A DNA stretch of 47,663 nt from positions 1 through 47,663 of the forward strand of contig JAUYHD010000032.1 of NCBI GenBank assembly GCA_030690215.1. Reading direction: 5' to 3'. The notes below the pieces were generated by a model that worked only from the letters and a program-made list of their open reading frames with translations, was not told the DNA's origin and did not search any database. The stretch comes from a bacterium (GTDB lineage Bacteria; Patescibacteriota; Minisyncoccia; 1-14-0-10-42-19). This document shows positions 19,031 to 27,847 of this stretch, piece by piece. The stretch's first letter is position 1; each line of letters opens with the position of its first letter. The position numbers and the translations under genes are program-made.

Positions 19031-19192
19031 ACGATTTATTCTGCTGAAAGAACCCCATATCCTCTAGGCAATTGTATAACTTTGTTTTGGGTATTGCACG
19101 AAGGGCATTGTGGCTCCGGCTGTGGTGTTTCTCTGTGTGTATCCTCTTACTCGCCTTGTGCGGGTATTGCCTAGAGAGTACGGGGTTTTTTA
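19031..19192 (+). ncRNA. structured small RNA, candidate 6S RNA
   Basis: Terminal stem AACCCC/GGGGTT and perfect CTCTAGGCAAT/ATTGCCTAGAG, asymmetric interior region, apical GCACgAAGG/CCTTGTGC stem, terminal T-run, strong promoter, about 160 nt. Confidence 0.5.
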
Positions 19193-19217
19193 TTACTCTT
19201 GGGCGCAGCGCAGTTGT

Positions 19218-20897
19218 TCATTTTGCTCCTGCTGCTCGCTCTACTTCTTCAAGGGATGTAATTCCTTCTATTACTTTTAACATACCATCTTGGAAAAGAT
19301 TTGGAATGCGTTGCCGTTTCATCTCGTCTCGTAATTTTGCATGCGATGGCGATTCTAAAATGAGCCGTTCTACTTCGTCGTCAATCAATAAAATTTCAAA
19401 AATACCGATACGGCCCTTATAACCCGTATCATTGCACTCATTACATCCCTGCGGGTGGTACAAAGAAAATGACGATATATCCGGACGCGCCATTCCTTTC
19501 GGGAGTGTTTCAATCGCATGGGTTATTTTTGCTTTTTCTTCCGGGGTTGGCGCATCCTTTTTTTTGCACGCCTCGCAGAGCTTTCGTATAAGGCGTTGCG
19601 CCATGGACATGTTGACCGCCGGCGCGATAATGGAGGGGCGAACGCCAAGGTCAATTAAGCGAGGGATTGTTCCTGCGGCATCGTTTGTATGCAGGGTTGA
19701 GAATACTTGATGACCTGTCAATGCCGCGTGCATTGCGGTATTTGCCGTTTCCAGGTCTCGTATTTCTCCGACGAGGATAACGTCGGGGTCTTGGCGCAGG
19801 ATGGAACGAAGTCCCGTTGCAAAGCTATACCCTTTTGAGGCATCAACCTGTGTTTGATTAATGCCGATTACATGATACTCAATAGGATCTTCAATTGTTA
19901 TTACTTTTACGTCGGGTGTGTATACTTTTTTAATGAATGCATAGAGCGTTGTTGTTTTCCCGGATCCGGTAGGTCCCGTGGTAAGAATCATGCCGTTCGG
20001 TTTTTTGAGCTGGTCTTCTACGATTATTTGAAGGTCTGGCCTCATCCCGAGATTAGCAACTTCAATAGAAATCGTTTGCGGGTCAAGAATACGCATAACG
20101 ATTGATTCGCCGTATGCGCCCGGGAGAATTGATGTACGCACCTCAATATCCCTTCGTTCTTCGGGGCGGATGGTAAAACGTCCATCTTGCGGTTTTTGGT
20201 GAATGTTCAGTTTTAATTCAGAAACCAGCTTGACTCGGGAAAGAAGCAGTTTATAGACCGGGAACGGAAGCATAACAACGTCTTGGAGCATGCCATCAAG
20301 GCGCAGACGCAGACGCGCTTCTTTTTCTTGCGGTTCTACGTGGATATCGGATGCGCCGAGTTTAAGGGCGCTTGCGACTACCGCTTCTAAAATTTCAGAA
20401 ACTTTCCGCTGTTGGGTCGTATGAGTCATCGGATCAAGCGTGTCCCGAAGCGTTTTGATGTTTTCTATTTTTTCAGAAAACTCCTGCAGTCGTTCTACCG
20501 AAATATCAATAAACCCGCGTTTTGTTTCCAAAAATTCAGGAACTTCTTTGTAGCGCGACCATGCGCGTCCTAAGCTGTGTTCAGACGACAAAAAAAGCTC
20601 ATAGGAATACCCCATGTCTTTCAGCGTTGAGAGCACTTCTTTCGTTCCGTCCAAATTCGGACTTTTAATTGCGATGCGAAGCTTTTTCCCTATTTTTTGG
20701 AAAATAGCCATTTGTCCTCGACGCGCGTCTTTCTCTTTGAGTATCTGAAGTCCGTCGAGGTCTATGGTGATGCCGGAGAGATCGATATATGAGAGATCGT
20801 ATTTTCGTGCGAGGATTCGTGTCAGGTCCTCGGCTTCTCTTGTGCGAAACTCTTGTAATCGTTTCTCCTGTTCTTCTTGCAAGTCAAAGCCCGCCAT
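19218..20897 (-). CDS. pilB: type IV pilus / type II secretion ATPase PilB/GspE
   Basis: LTTGPTGSGKTTTLYAFI, LRQDPDVILVGEIRDLETANTAMHAALTGHQVFSTLHTNDA; start MAGFDLQEEQ. Confidence 0.9.
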   Translation of the reverse strand: MAGFDLQEEQEKRLQEFRTREAEDLTRILARKYDLSYIDLSGITIDLDGLQILKEKDARRGQMAIFQKIGKKLRIAIKSPNLDGTKEVLSTLKDMGYSYELFLSSEHSLGRAWSRYKEVPEFLETKRGFIDISVERLQEFSEKIENIKTLRDTLDPMTHTTQQRKVSEILEAVVASALKLGASDIHVEPQEKEARLRLRLDGMLQDVVMLPFPVYKLLLSRVKLVSELKLNIHQKPQDGRFTIRPEERRDIEVRTSILPGAYGESIVMRILDPQTISIEVANLGMRPDLQIIVEDQLKKPNGMILTTGPTGSGKTTTLYAFIKKVYTPDVKVITIEDPIEYHVIGINQTQVDASKGYSFATGLRSILRQDPDVILVGEIRDLETANTAMHAALTGHQVFSTLHTNDAAGTIPRLIDLGVRPSIIAPAVNMSMAQRLIRKLCEACKKKDAPTPEEKAKITHAIETLPKGMARPDISSFSLYHPQGCNECNDTGYKGRIGIFEILLIDDEVERLILESPSHAKLRDEMKRQRIPNLFQDGMLKVIEGITSLEEVERAAGAK

Positions 20898-21994
20898 TAC
20901 ATAATTGTATCGTATTTCGCTTCTTTCAACAATTCGCGAATTTTTAATTCCGCGTGAGTGAATGAAGAAAATTGCTCGCCCCGGCATATGGGGCCCCCGC
21001 ATGAAAACGAATCAGTTTCTGCGCAGTGCGTTATAAACGCTTTGTTTTTGCTTTTTATGATGCAGGAAACATACGGGTTCCCCTCCCACAACAGAAATGA
21101 AGTTTCAACCAGAGGTACTATGCGTTCTATATATTCAAGCACATCTTTTACGGCGGGTTCTTTTTTGTCGCTTTGTATGCCGCTTTTTTGAAAATCTTTT
21201 TGCGTGAGGAATGTCCATGATGAATGTGTTGCCTCGTCAACCTGTGTGCGCGCGAGCGCGCGTCCTAAAATTTGGGCGTAGGAAAGGGTCCGCTGTTCCC
21301 CGTGTTCTCTAGTTTCGAGAGAGGCGAGCGATTCTGTGTTCGCCCCCCGCTTGAGAAGTTCGCCTGCCAAATGAAATGAACCCGCGCTTGTTTTGATGCG
21401 GAAATTATCCGTTTCACATATGAGCGAAAGATATAAAAGCGTTGCCCATTGCGTTTCTTCTTCGGGACGAAATACCGTTAATTCTGAAATGGTATATATT
21501 TTTTCTGCCATTGTTGTTTCGTTTTCAAGCAAAAACACCATCCTTTCTTTTGAAGGAAGAGATACGTGTCTCATAACTTCATTGCGAAACGAATCCTCGT
21601 ACGGGAAGAAAAAAAACGCAACGTCTACTTGGGGCAGCTCTTTTTTTACAAGAACTTCCGCGGGCTCCATGACTTCTTTCGGGGTAATGATAAAAAGCGC
21701 TTCATCTCCTTTTTCTTCGTATTGTACTTCCTTTGTTTTTTCTCTTGGGATGGAGATAATTATTTTTGACGGGATTGGCGATTTGTGCGCGGGGGGAAGA
21801 AAAGAGCCCAACTCTTCTATGTGGGTTTGGGAGAGCGGTGGGAGCGTTATTGTTTTTGATTCTTTCACTTCAAGCGAAAAACGAAGTGCTTCGCGGGCAT
21901 ATAGAATTGCGCGCCCCGCTTGCGGACGGCTTGCAACCAAAAACCGCTGGTGCGTTTCTATAAGAGAATGAATTGCTGGAGCAGGTTCGTTCAT
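20897..21994 (-). CDS. hypothetical protein, possibly a degenerate DHH-phosphoesterase-like protein
   Basis: Translationally coupled to pilB (TAATG); partial resemblance to CPR DHH-type proteins but no DHH motif. Confidence 0.35.
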   Translation of the reverse strand: MNEPAPAIHSLIETHQRFLVASRPQAGRAILYAREALRFSLEVKESKTITLPPLSQTHIEELGSFLPPAHKSPIPSKIIISIPREKTKEVQYEEKGDEALFIITPKEVMEPAEVLVKKELPQVDVAFFFFPYEDSFRNEVMRHVSLPSKERMVFLLENETTMAEKIYTISELTVFRPEEETQWATLLYLSLICETDNFRIKTSAGSFHLAGELLKRGANTESLASLETREHGEQRTLSYAQILGRALARTQVDEATHSSWTFLTQKDFQKSGIQSDKKEPAVKDVLEYIERIVPLVETSFLLWEGNPYVSCIIKSKNKAFITHCAETDSFSCGGPICRGEQFSSFTHAELKIRELLKEAKYDTIM

Positions 21995-22204
21995 ACAATA
22001 TATGCCTTATATATATAGGAATGATCTCTTTTTTTCAAGCAGGAAAACTCTTTTGTTGGCGATATGGAGTTCATGGGCGTTGCCTTATAGCTGGGTGACG
22101 TACGGCTGCTCCAGCAAAAGGTGCGTGATGCAGCGCATATTTTGGCGTGAATACGTGTTTGAGAAGTTCCATTTTTATGCGCAGTGCTGTATGATAAAAG
22201 TCAT

Positions 22205-22561
22205 ATGAATGAATTCAGCAATTTTCGTCAAAAATTAGAAGAAGAAAAAACGCGCCTTGAGGGCGAGCTTTCAAAAATAGCGCGTCCAAACCCGCAGGTA
22301 AAAGGAGATTGGGAGGTGTCATCCCCCGATATGAATCCCATGATTTCCGATTCAAATGAAATGGCGGATACCTTTGAGGAAATGGATAACATGGTAGGCA
22401 TTGAATACCAACTTGAGGAGCGTCTCAAAGAAGTTGTATTGGCTCTTGAGCGGATGGAGAAGGGAACATACGGGGTATGCGAGAAAGGAGGTGAACGCAT
22501 GGACCCGAAGCGCCTGGAGGCAAATCCCGCAGCGAGAACATGCATTGAACATTCTGCATGA
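22205..22561 (+). CDS. DksA/TraR-family protein with degenerate zinc finger
   Basis: ERMEKGTYGVCEKGGERMDPKRLEANPAARTCIEHSA; CxxG/CxxH instead of CxxC/CxxC. Confidence 0.75.
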   Translation: MNEFSNFRQKLEEEKTRLEGELSKIARPNPQVKGDWEVSSPDMNPMISDSNEMADTFEEMDNMVGIEYQLEERLKEVVLALERMEKGTYGVCEKGGERMDPKRLEANPAARTCIEHSA

Positions 22562-22596
22562 AAGGCACCAAACCCCAGGACAAGAGCTCGCGTATT

Positions 22597-24264
22597 TTAT
22601 CCAAAGAGCTCAGCTCGCCGCTCAAAGAGAGCGGTATCTTTTTTCTTAAGCGAATTGAGAGTTGCTTTTGAGACGCCCTGCGCAATCATCTTTCCTATAT
22701 ATTTGCCGGTCGTGAAATGAGGAAGGATGACATAATGGGCGCCTAAACGATATAGTGTTTCTGCCTCAAAGTCGGTGCGTGCCCGGACGATTATCATGCC
22801 GCGCTCCTTTGTATGCTTGAAATATTGCAGCAGCGCTATATTGTCCTCAAAATCAGGATTGGTTGATATAACGACATTCGCTTTTTTTATCCCCGCCTCA
22901 TCCAGCACGAGCGTGTCCCGCATATCCCCAAATATGCAGGCAATGTTATTTTTGCGCAGGCCCTGTATTATTTCCGGGTCAAAATCTATCACCAAAAAAT
23001 TATTTTTAGGAAGTTCGGTTGCCACACTCTTTCCGGTTCGGTGAAATCCGATGAGAATGACCGGTTTTTGTTCTATGTTTGGGAGCGCTTCTTGTGTCGG
23101 GTGCAAACGTTCAAACACGCGGAGGCGCGTGCCGAATATCTTAAAGATCCGTTCCGAATGGATCATGAGATAGGACGAGAGTGTTATTGTAATGATGCCG
23201 ACCGCGGTAATGATGGCAACAGTCTCTTCGGTGATATGCCCGGTTTTCAGTCCGAGTGCCGCGAGAATGAGGCTAAATTCTGATATTTGCGCGACCGTAA
23301 CACCGGCAAAAAAACTTGTGCGCGCCCGATATCCCATGAGTCCCATAAGAACCATAACGATAAGAGGATTTCCTACGAGTACGAACAGAGATAGGAGAAT
23401 GATAGGCAATGCTAATCCGTCAAAGTTGGAAAGAGCGAGGGACGAACCGAGAATGACAAAAAAAATAAGAATAAAAAAATCCCGAAGTGATTTTATTCGG
23501 TGTGCTATCTGAAAATGTTCAGATGAGTTCGCAAGAGCAAGCCCCGCAAGAAACCCTCCTATTTCAATAGAAAGGCCGATTTTTGATACGATAGCGACGA
23601 TCAAAAATACCCACGCAAGACTTGCGATAAAAAGCAATTCCTGGGAATGAGCGATGATATCAAATATCTTCGGCATCACTTTTCTTCCGAGCCAGAGCAT
23701 CAAAAGGAAAAGTCCTATGCCTTGCGCGAGGGTAAGAAGGAGCAATCCAATCCTAAATACCCCGTCCTGGTGGACCCCCGCAAGCGCTATCAAGACGAGG
23801 ATTGCCACAAAGTCTTGTACGAGCAAAAACCCGATGCTTATTTTGCCGTAGAGGCTGTTGAGGTCTTTTTTGTCAGAAAGGATTTTGATGACAATAATAG
23901 TACTTGAAAATGTGAGAGCGATCGCAATATACAGCGAAGGCAAAAGCGCAAAGCCGAGAACGGCTGCAATCCCAAATCCGATGAGGGCTGTAAAAAGAAT
24001 TTGTCCTATACCTATGATAAGAGATGTTTTCCCGACCAGTCGGAGCGAGGTATAATTGATTTCAAGCCCGATCAAAAAAAGCAGAAACATAATTCCAAGG
24101 TCTGAAAAAAGTTGGAAAAAATCCTGATTTGTAACGTGGAAAAAGCCGAAATAGCCGATAACTGCTCCTGTCGCGAGATACGCAAGCACTAAGGGCTGGC
24201 GCAGAAGCGTTGCAAGAATGCCGAGCACGGCGACAACCACAATGACAATTGCAAGTTCAATCAT
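22597..24264 (-). CDS. Kef-type CPA2 cation/proton antiporter with TrkA-N domain
   Basis: About 10 TM segments plus Rossmann-like PVILIGFHRTGKSVATEL. Confidence 0.88.
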   Translation of the reverse strand: MIELAIVIVVVAVLGILATLLRQPLVLAYLATGAVIGYFGFFHVTNQDFFQLFSDLGIMFLLFLIGLEINYTSLRLVGKTSLIIGIGQILFTALIGFGIAAVLGFALLPSLYIAIALTFSSTIIVIKILSDKKDLNSLYGKISIGFLLVQDFVAILVLIALAGVHQDGVFRIGLLLLTLAQGIGLFLLMLWLGRKVMPKIFDIIAHSQELLFIASLAWVFLIVAIVSKIGLSIEIGGFLAGLALANSSEHFQIAHRIKSLRDFFILIFFVILGSSLALSNFDGLALPIILLSLFVLVGNPLIVMVLMGLMGYRARTSFFAGVTVAQISEFSLILAALGLKTGHITEETVAIITAVGIITITLSSYLMIHSERIFKIFGTRLRVFERLHPTQEALPNIEQKPVILIGFHRTGKSVATELPKNNFLVIDFDPEIIQGLRKNNIACIFGDMRDTLVLDEAGIKKANVVISTNPDFEDNIALLQYFKHTKERGMIIVRARTDFEAETLYRLGAHYVILPHFTTGKYIGKMIAQGVSKATLNSLKKKDTALFERRAELFG

Positions 24265-24356
24265 TAATTTAAGAATACCATAGATGCGCGCTGTGCTTGT
24301 CCCGAATATTCACAGGTGCATGTGTGTACCATAGAGAGATTCGCAGGTATAATAGA

Positions 24357-24587
24357 ATGAATAGTATGGCTACAAAAAAAACGTCTCATGAAGATATAAG
24401 AAACAATGTTGTTATTTGGCTTTCTATCGCGGGGTTTGTGTTAACCGTATTCGGATTTATATGGTTTGAATATCGTCCTATCGTTATCCGAAAGCAATGC
24501 TATGCAGGGGCGCGTCTTCCCAATTCCCCGACTTTTTTTGAGCCTCAATATAGGACGTGTCTTGCGCAAAATGGTCTTGAGATATAA
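24357..24587 (+). CDS. small single-TM hypothetical protein
   Basis: MNSMATKKTSHEDIRNNVVIWLSIAGFVLTVFGFIWFEYRPI... Confidence 0.5.
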   Translation: MNSMATKKTSHEDIRNNVVIWLSIAGFVLTVFGFIWFEYRPIVIRKQCYAGARLPNSPTFFEPQYRTCLAQNGLEI

Positions 24588-24612
24588 GTATTAGCACTAA
24601 ATTTTATCATAT

Positions 24613-24807
24613 ATGAAGGTACAAGGAGTAAATGCGATAACGATTGGCGTATGGGCGGTCATATTAGTCGGTCTTTTTTTTCTGTTCGGATTTGGGCCGA
24701 TTTTTTTCGGAGCAATGCTTGCGGTAGCACTCGTCTGGCGGTTTGTTGATAAAAAGAAAAAGGGAGAAGTGTCCAGCATATCCTCTTCTGCTCCCCCCGC
24801 CGTGTAA
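24613..24807 (+). CDS. small membrane protein
   Basis: MKVQGVNAITIGVWAVILVGLFFLFGFGPIFFGAMLAVALVWRFVDKKKKG. Confidence 0.5.
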   Translation: MKVQGVNAITIGVWAVILVGLFFLFGFGPIFFGAMLAVALVWRFVDKKKKGEVSSISSSAPPAV

Positions 24808-24919
24808 CTCTGGTGTGTGGAGCGACATACAGACCCTCCTCGCTCATGTGAGGGGTCTTTGTTGTTCCTAAGGAAAAAATCTGATACACTACACCCATTA
24901 TTGTGTATAATTTTTTGAT

Positions 24920-25882
24920 ATGTCAGTAAAAGTGTATGCGGCCCAGACGATTGGGCTTGAAGGGCAAATAATAGATGTTGAATTGGATGTATCCCAAGGT
25001 CTTCGCTCATTTACGATTGTCGGGCTTGCCGACAAGGCGGTGGATGAAGCCCGCCATAGGATTTCATACGCAATTGCGAATGTCGGGTATTACCCGCCCC
25101 ATAAGAAAAATCAAAAAGTAATTGCTTCCTTGGCGCCCGCGGATATGAAAAAAGAAGGGCCGTATTTTGATTTAGCAATAGCGGTCGCGTATCTTTTGGG
25201 TTCAAAACAAATTAGCTGCAGCCCGGAACATACGCTTTTTTTGGGAGAACTCGCGCTTGACGGGGTGCTTCGTCCGGTAAAGGGGGTGCTGCCTCTTATC
25301 AAAAAAGCAAAAGAAAAAGGATTTACGTCAGTTATTCTCCCAAAAGGAAACGGAGAGGAGGCATCTTTTGTAAAGGATATGTTTGTGTACGAAGCGCCCA
25401 CGCTTGCTGACGTTGCTGACCATCTTGCCGGAGATGTGCTGATGCCGCCATTCCAGAAAAAAGAATTTGAAGCAGAAATTCAAAATTACGATTTTGACAT
25501 GAGGGATGTTCGCGGGCAAGATGTCGCAAAGCGCGCTCTTTTAATTGCTGCTGCAGGTTCTCACAATATAGGCATGTCGGGTCCTCCCGGGACCGGCAAA
25601 ACACTTCTTGCTCGTGCCTTGCCGAGCATATTGCCTCCCCTTTCTTTTGATGAGGCGTTTGAAGTGACAACTATTCATAGCGTTGCGGGGGCGTTAAAAA
25701 ATTCTTTTCTAAGCGAGCGGCCATTTCGAAGTCCGCATCATACATCTTCGTATGTCTCCTTAGTTGGCGGCGGCGCGTTTCCAAAACCGGGAGAGATTAC
25801 ATTAGCCCACAGGGGCGTTCTATTTAGGATGGTCGGTTTGCAAAGATGCCCTTTCCGTAAGGCAGAGCAACACTTTTTATGA
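24920..25882 (+). pseudogene. comM: ComM/YifB Mg-chelatase-like ATPase, 5' part (native codons to 25825/25827, then 18 non-native residues from the inserted element)
   Basis: MSVKVYAAQTIGLEGQIIDVELD..., GPPGTGKTLLARALPSILPPLSFDEAFEVTTIHS, FRSPHHTSSYVSLVGGGAFPKPGEITLAHRGVLF, then switches to unrelated sequence. Confidence 0.95.
25825..25845. repeat. left attachment junction
   Basis: comM..CTATTT-AG-GAT-GGTCGGTTTGCAAAG. Confidence 0.85.
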
Positions 25883-26059
25883 AAATTTGCCTGTTTCGGT
25901 ATTCTTTTTTGAAGCTCGACTTGCTCCTGAAGTTTTTGAATGTCTCATCCATAGGCCACTTTTACTGGCCTCGCACCAACAAAGTTTCTGCTTCTATAAA
26001 AAGACTCGCTCGCGTGCGTACGCGAAATTATAGCGGTCTATTTGCAGTGCTGACCCAAA

Positions 26060-26085
26060 AAGAAAACCCCGACTGTGCGTACGGG
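26060..26085 (-). terminator. intrinsic terminator downstream of the DUF1508-like gene
   Basis: minus strand: ACCCCG TACGCACAGT CGGGGT TTTCTTTTT. Confidence 0.7.
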
Positions 26086-26116
26086 GTCTTCCCAACATCG
26101 CGATGTTTGCTATACT

Positions 26117-26293
26117 TTAGTTGATTTCCACTATGGTGGCGTAGCTAGCCCAATCTTTCACCTTTTGGGCTGACTGCTTCGCGGAATAGCGTGTTGTGTA
26201 TCCCTCACTGACGGCGACAATCTCGCCGTTGCTTGCCTTTAGCCGCCAGCGGTGTTGTCCTGCCTTGTCAGTGTAAACTTCGAGTTTAGACAT
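26117..26293 (-). CDS. 58-aa DUF1508/YegP-like protein
   Basis: MSKLEVYTDKAGQHRWRLKASNGEIVAVSEGYTTRYSAKQSAQKVKDWASYATIVEIN*; missed by ORF track. Confidence 0.8.
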   Translation of the reverse strand: MSKLEVYTDKAGQHRWRLKASNGEIVAVSEGYTTRYSAKQSAQKVKDWASYATIVEIN

Positions 26294-26354
26294 CGTAGTA
26301 TTACGTTAAGCTGATAATCCAAAGTGGTTGCGCTTAAGGGTTTCTGTCACTACC

Positions 26355-26393
26355 CTTACCACAATGTTAAGTACAGTTTAACGGATAGGTAAG
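26355..26393. promoter_or_regulatory. nested-dyad operator candidate upstream of XRE/ImmA genes
   Basis: CTTACC-5-GTTAA-7-TTAAC-5-GGTAAG; followed by TTGTCA-17-TATGAT promoter. Confidence 0.65.
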
Positions 26394-26416
26394 CCCTTGT
26401 CAACACAATTCGGTAA

Positions 26417-26779
26417 GTGTATGATACCAGTATGATGAATGAAGAAAACAAATATCAATTTATTGGAAAAAAGATAAGGGAAGCTCGGGAAGCATCCGGA
26501 CTTTCTCAAAGGGAACTTGCCGACAAGCTCGGCTTCGAATCCTCAACAGCTGTTTCCTATATGGAGTCAGGAGAGAGAAAGGTATCTGTGGTAGACCTTG
26601 AAAAAATATCTCAACTGCTCGACAAGGATATCCGCTTTTTTATTGGTCAGGAAGGCGAACAACTTAATGTTCGTGTTGCCTTGCGTGCCGAAACGGGACT
26701 GGACAAGAAAGACCAGGACGCGATTCTGCATATTATAGAAATGGCAAAGAAGCACACTAAAGACAATGGAACCAAATGA
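26417..26779 (+). CDS. XRE-family HTH repressor (ImmR-like by context)
   Basis: IREAREASGLSQRELADKLGFESSTAVSYMESGERKVSVVDLEKIS. Confidence 0.85.
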   Translation: MYDTSMMNEENKYQFIGKKIREAREASGLSQRELADKLGFESSTAVSYMESGERKVSVVDLEKISQLLDKDIRFFIGQEGEQLNVRVALRAETGLDKKDQDAILHIIEMAKKHTKDNGTK

Positions 26780-27290
26780 AAAAGCACGGATAGGAACAGC
26801 ACGAAACCTCGCGCGGAGTCTTATTAAGAAATGCAAGATAAAAGAAGCTCCCGTATCTTTGCGTACAATCATCAACCTTCTCAAGACAACACACGACCTT
26901 GGCGTATACCCTGCCCCAAACTTCACAGACAGACTTTCTGGCATTCTCGTAACTATTGAAGATGAGTCTGCTAATACTAGACGAAATGAGATTCACTATA
27001 ATGAGAATCATAGTTGGCACAGAAAAAGATTTTCTATTGCCCACGAAATAGGCCATCTGCTTTTTAATACCACTTGCTTGGATTCGGCAGTGTCGTCGTA
27101 CGATTCAAAATCAATAAACGAAACAGAGGCAAATCAGTTTGCGTCTGAACTGCTTATGCCACTAGGTCTGCTAAAGAGCGATTTCAAAAAAGGAGTTGAT
27201 GTAAAGTCACTTGCGTGGAAGTATATCGTTAGCCAAGAAGCTATGGGTTGGAAGTTGGCAAGCAACACATCTTTACTTACACGAATATGA
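26766..27290 (+). CDS. ImmA/IrrE-family metallopeptidase
   Basis: FSIAHEIGHLLFNT (HExxH), NETEANQFASELLMP; overlaps the XRE gene. Confidence 0.88.
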   Translation: MEPNEKARIGTARNLARSLIKKCKIKEAPVSLRTIINLLKTTHDLGVYPAPNFTDRLSGILVTIEDESANTRRNEIHYNENHSWHRKRFSIAHEIGHLLFNTTCLDSAVSSYDSKSINETEANQFASELLMPLGLLKSDFKKGVDVKSLAWKYIVSQEAMGWKLASNTSLLTRI

Positions 27291-27508
27291 GGTATGATTT
27301 TGAAAAAAGAGATGCTGTAAGTTGGATTCTGAATGGAATTTTTGTTTTTTTGTGGTTGTTCGTATGGAAACCAATCAGTATTCTGCTCTCTTTTTTGCAT
27401 AAGTTAACTGTTGATGTTGCAAAAAGTGTATATGGGAAAATCGTTGCAATACTAGGTGCTACGATACTCTCCTTACTCCTCATTTATTTCTCAGGACTTT
27501 TTAACTAG
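27287..27508 (+). CDS. small two-TM membrane protein
   Basis: Start MRYDFEKRDAV via ATGA overlap with ImmA gene; two hydrophobic segments. Confidence 0.5.
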   Translation: MRYDFEKRDAVSWILNGIFVFLWLFVWKPISILLSFLHKLTVDVAKSVYGKIVAILGATILSLLLIYFSGLFN

Positions 27509-27558
27509 AGGTAAAAGTTTTTATAGACCGACCTCGGCAGTGGTTGAATCACAAAAAA

Positions 27559-27771
27559 CTAGAAGTTCAGTTCGTTGTTCTCGAACATCCGCACAAACTC
27601 TTTGAGGTTCTTTTCTTCAATGTAGTATCGGCTACCAGACCGCTTCCCCGTCTTTATCGGCTTGAGAATGTGCTGGTAGTAGTCAATATACTTACGAATC
27701 GTCTTGTAGCTCGTGTGCCAGTAAATGAGATTTTGCTTCTGAATCTGCCCTAACGAATAAACCTTTTTCAT
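27559..27771 (-). CDS. excisionase/MerR-like HTH protein, candidate recombination directionality factor
   Basis: MKKVYSLGQIQKQNLIYWHTSYKTIRKYIDYYQHILKPIKTGKRSGSRYYIEEKNLKEFVRMF; about 75 bp downstream of integrase gene, same strand. Confidence 0.55.
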   Translation of the reverse strand: MKKVYSLGQIQKQNLIYWHTSYKTIRKYIDYYQHILKPIKTGKRSGSRYYIEEKNLKEFVRMFENNELNF

Positions 27772-27847
27772 AGTTCTAAAGTGAGACGAGTGAACCCACA
27801 ATCCTTTCTCGTCCTAGTAATCAAGCTAGTAATGGTATCTATCATCT

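Noticed and set aside
25879-26124. 81-aa plus-strand ORF just inside the left element end
   Set aside because: Runs across a minus-strand terminator and the 3' end of the DUF1508-like gene; composition does not look coding.
27523-27536. GACCGACCTCGG near the integrase gene as a third att half-site
   Set aside because: Only 8 bp (CCGACCTC) match the attP arm; no extended similarity.
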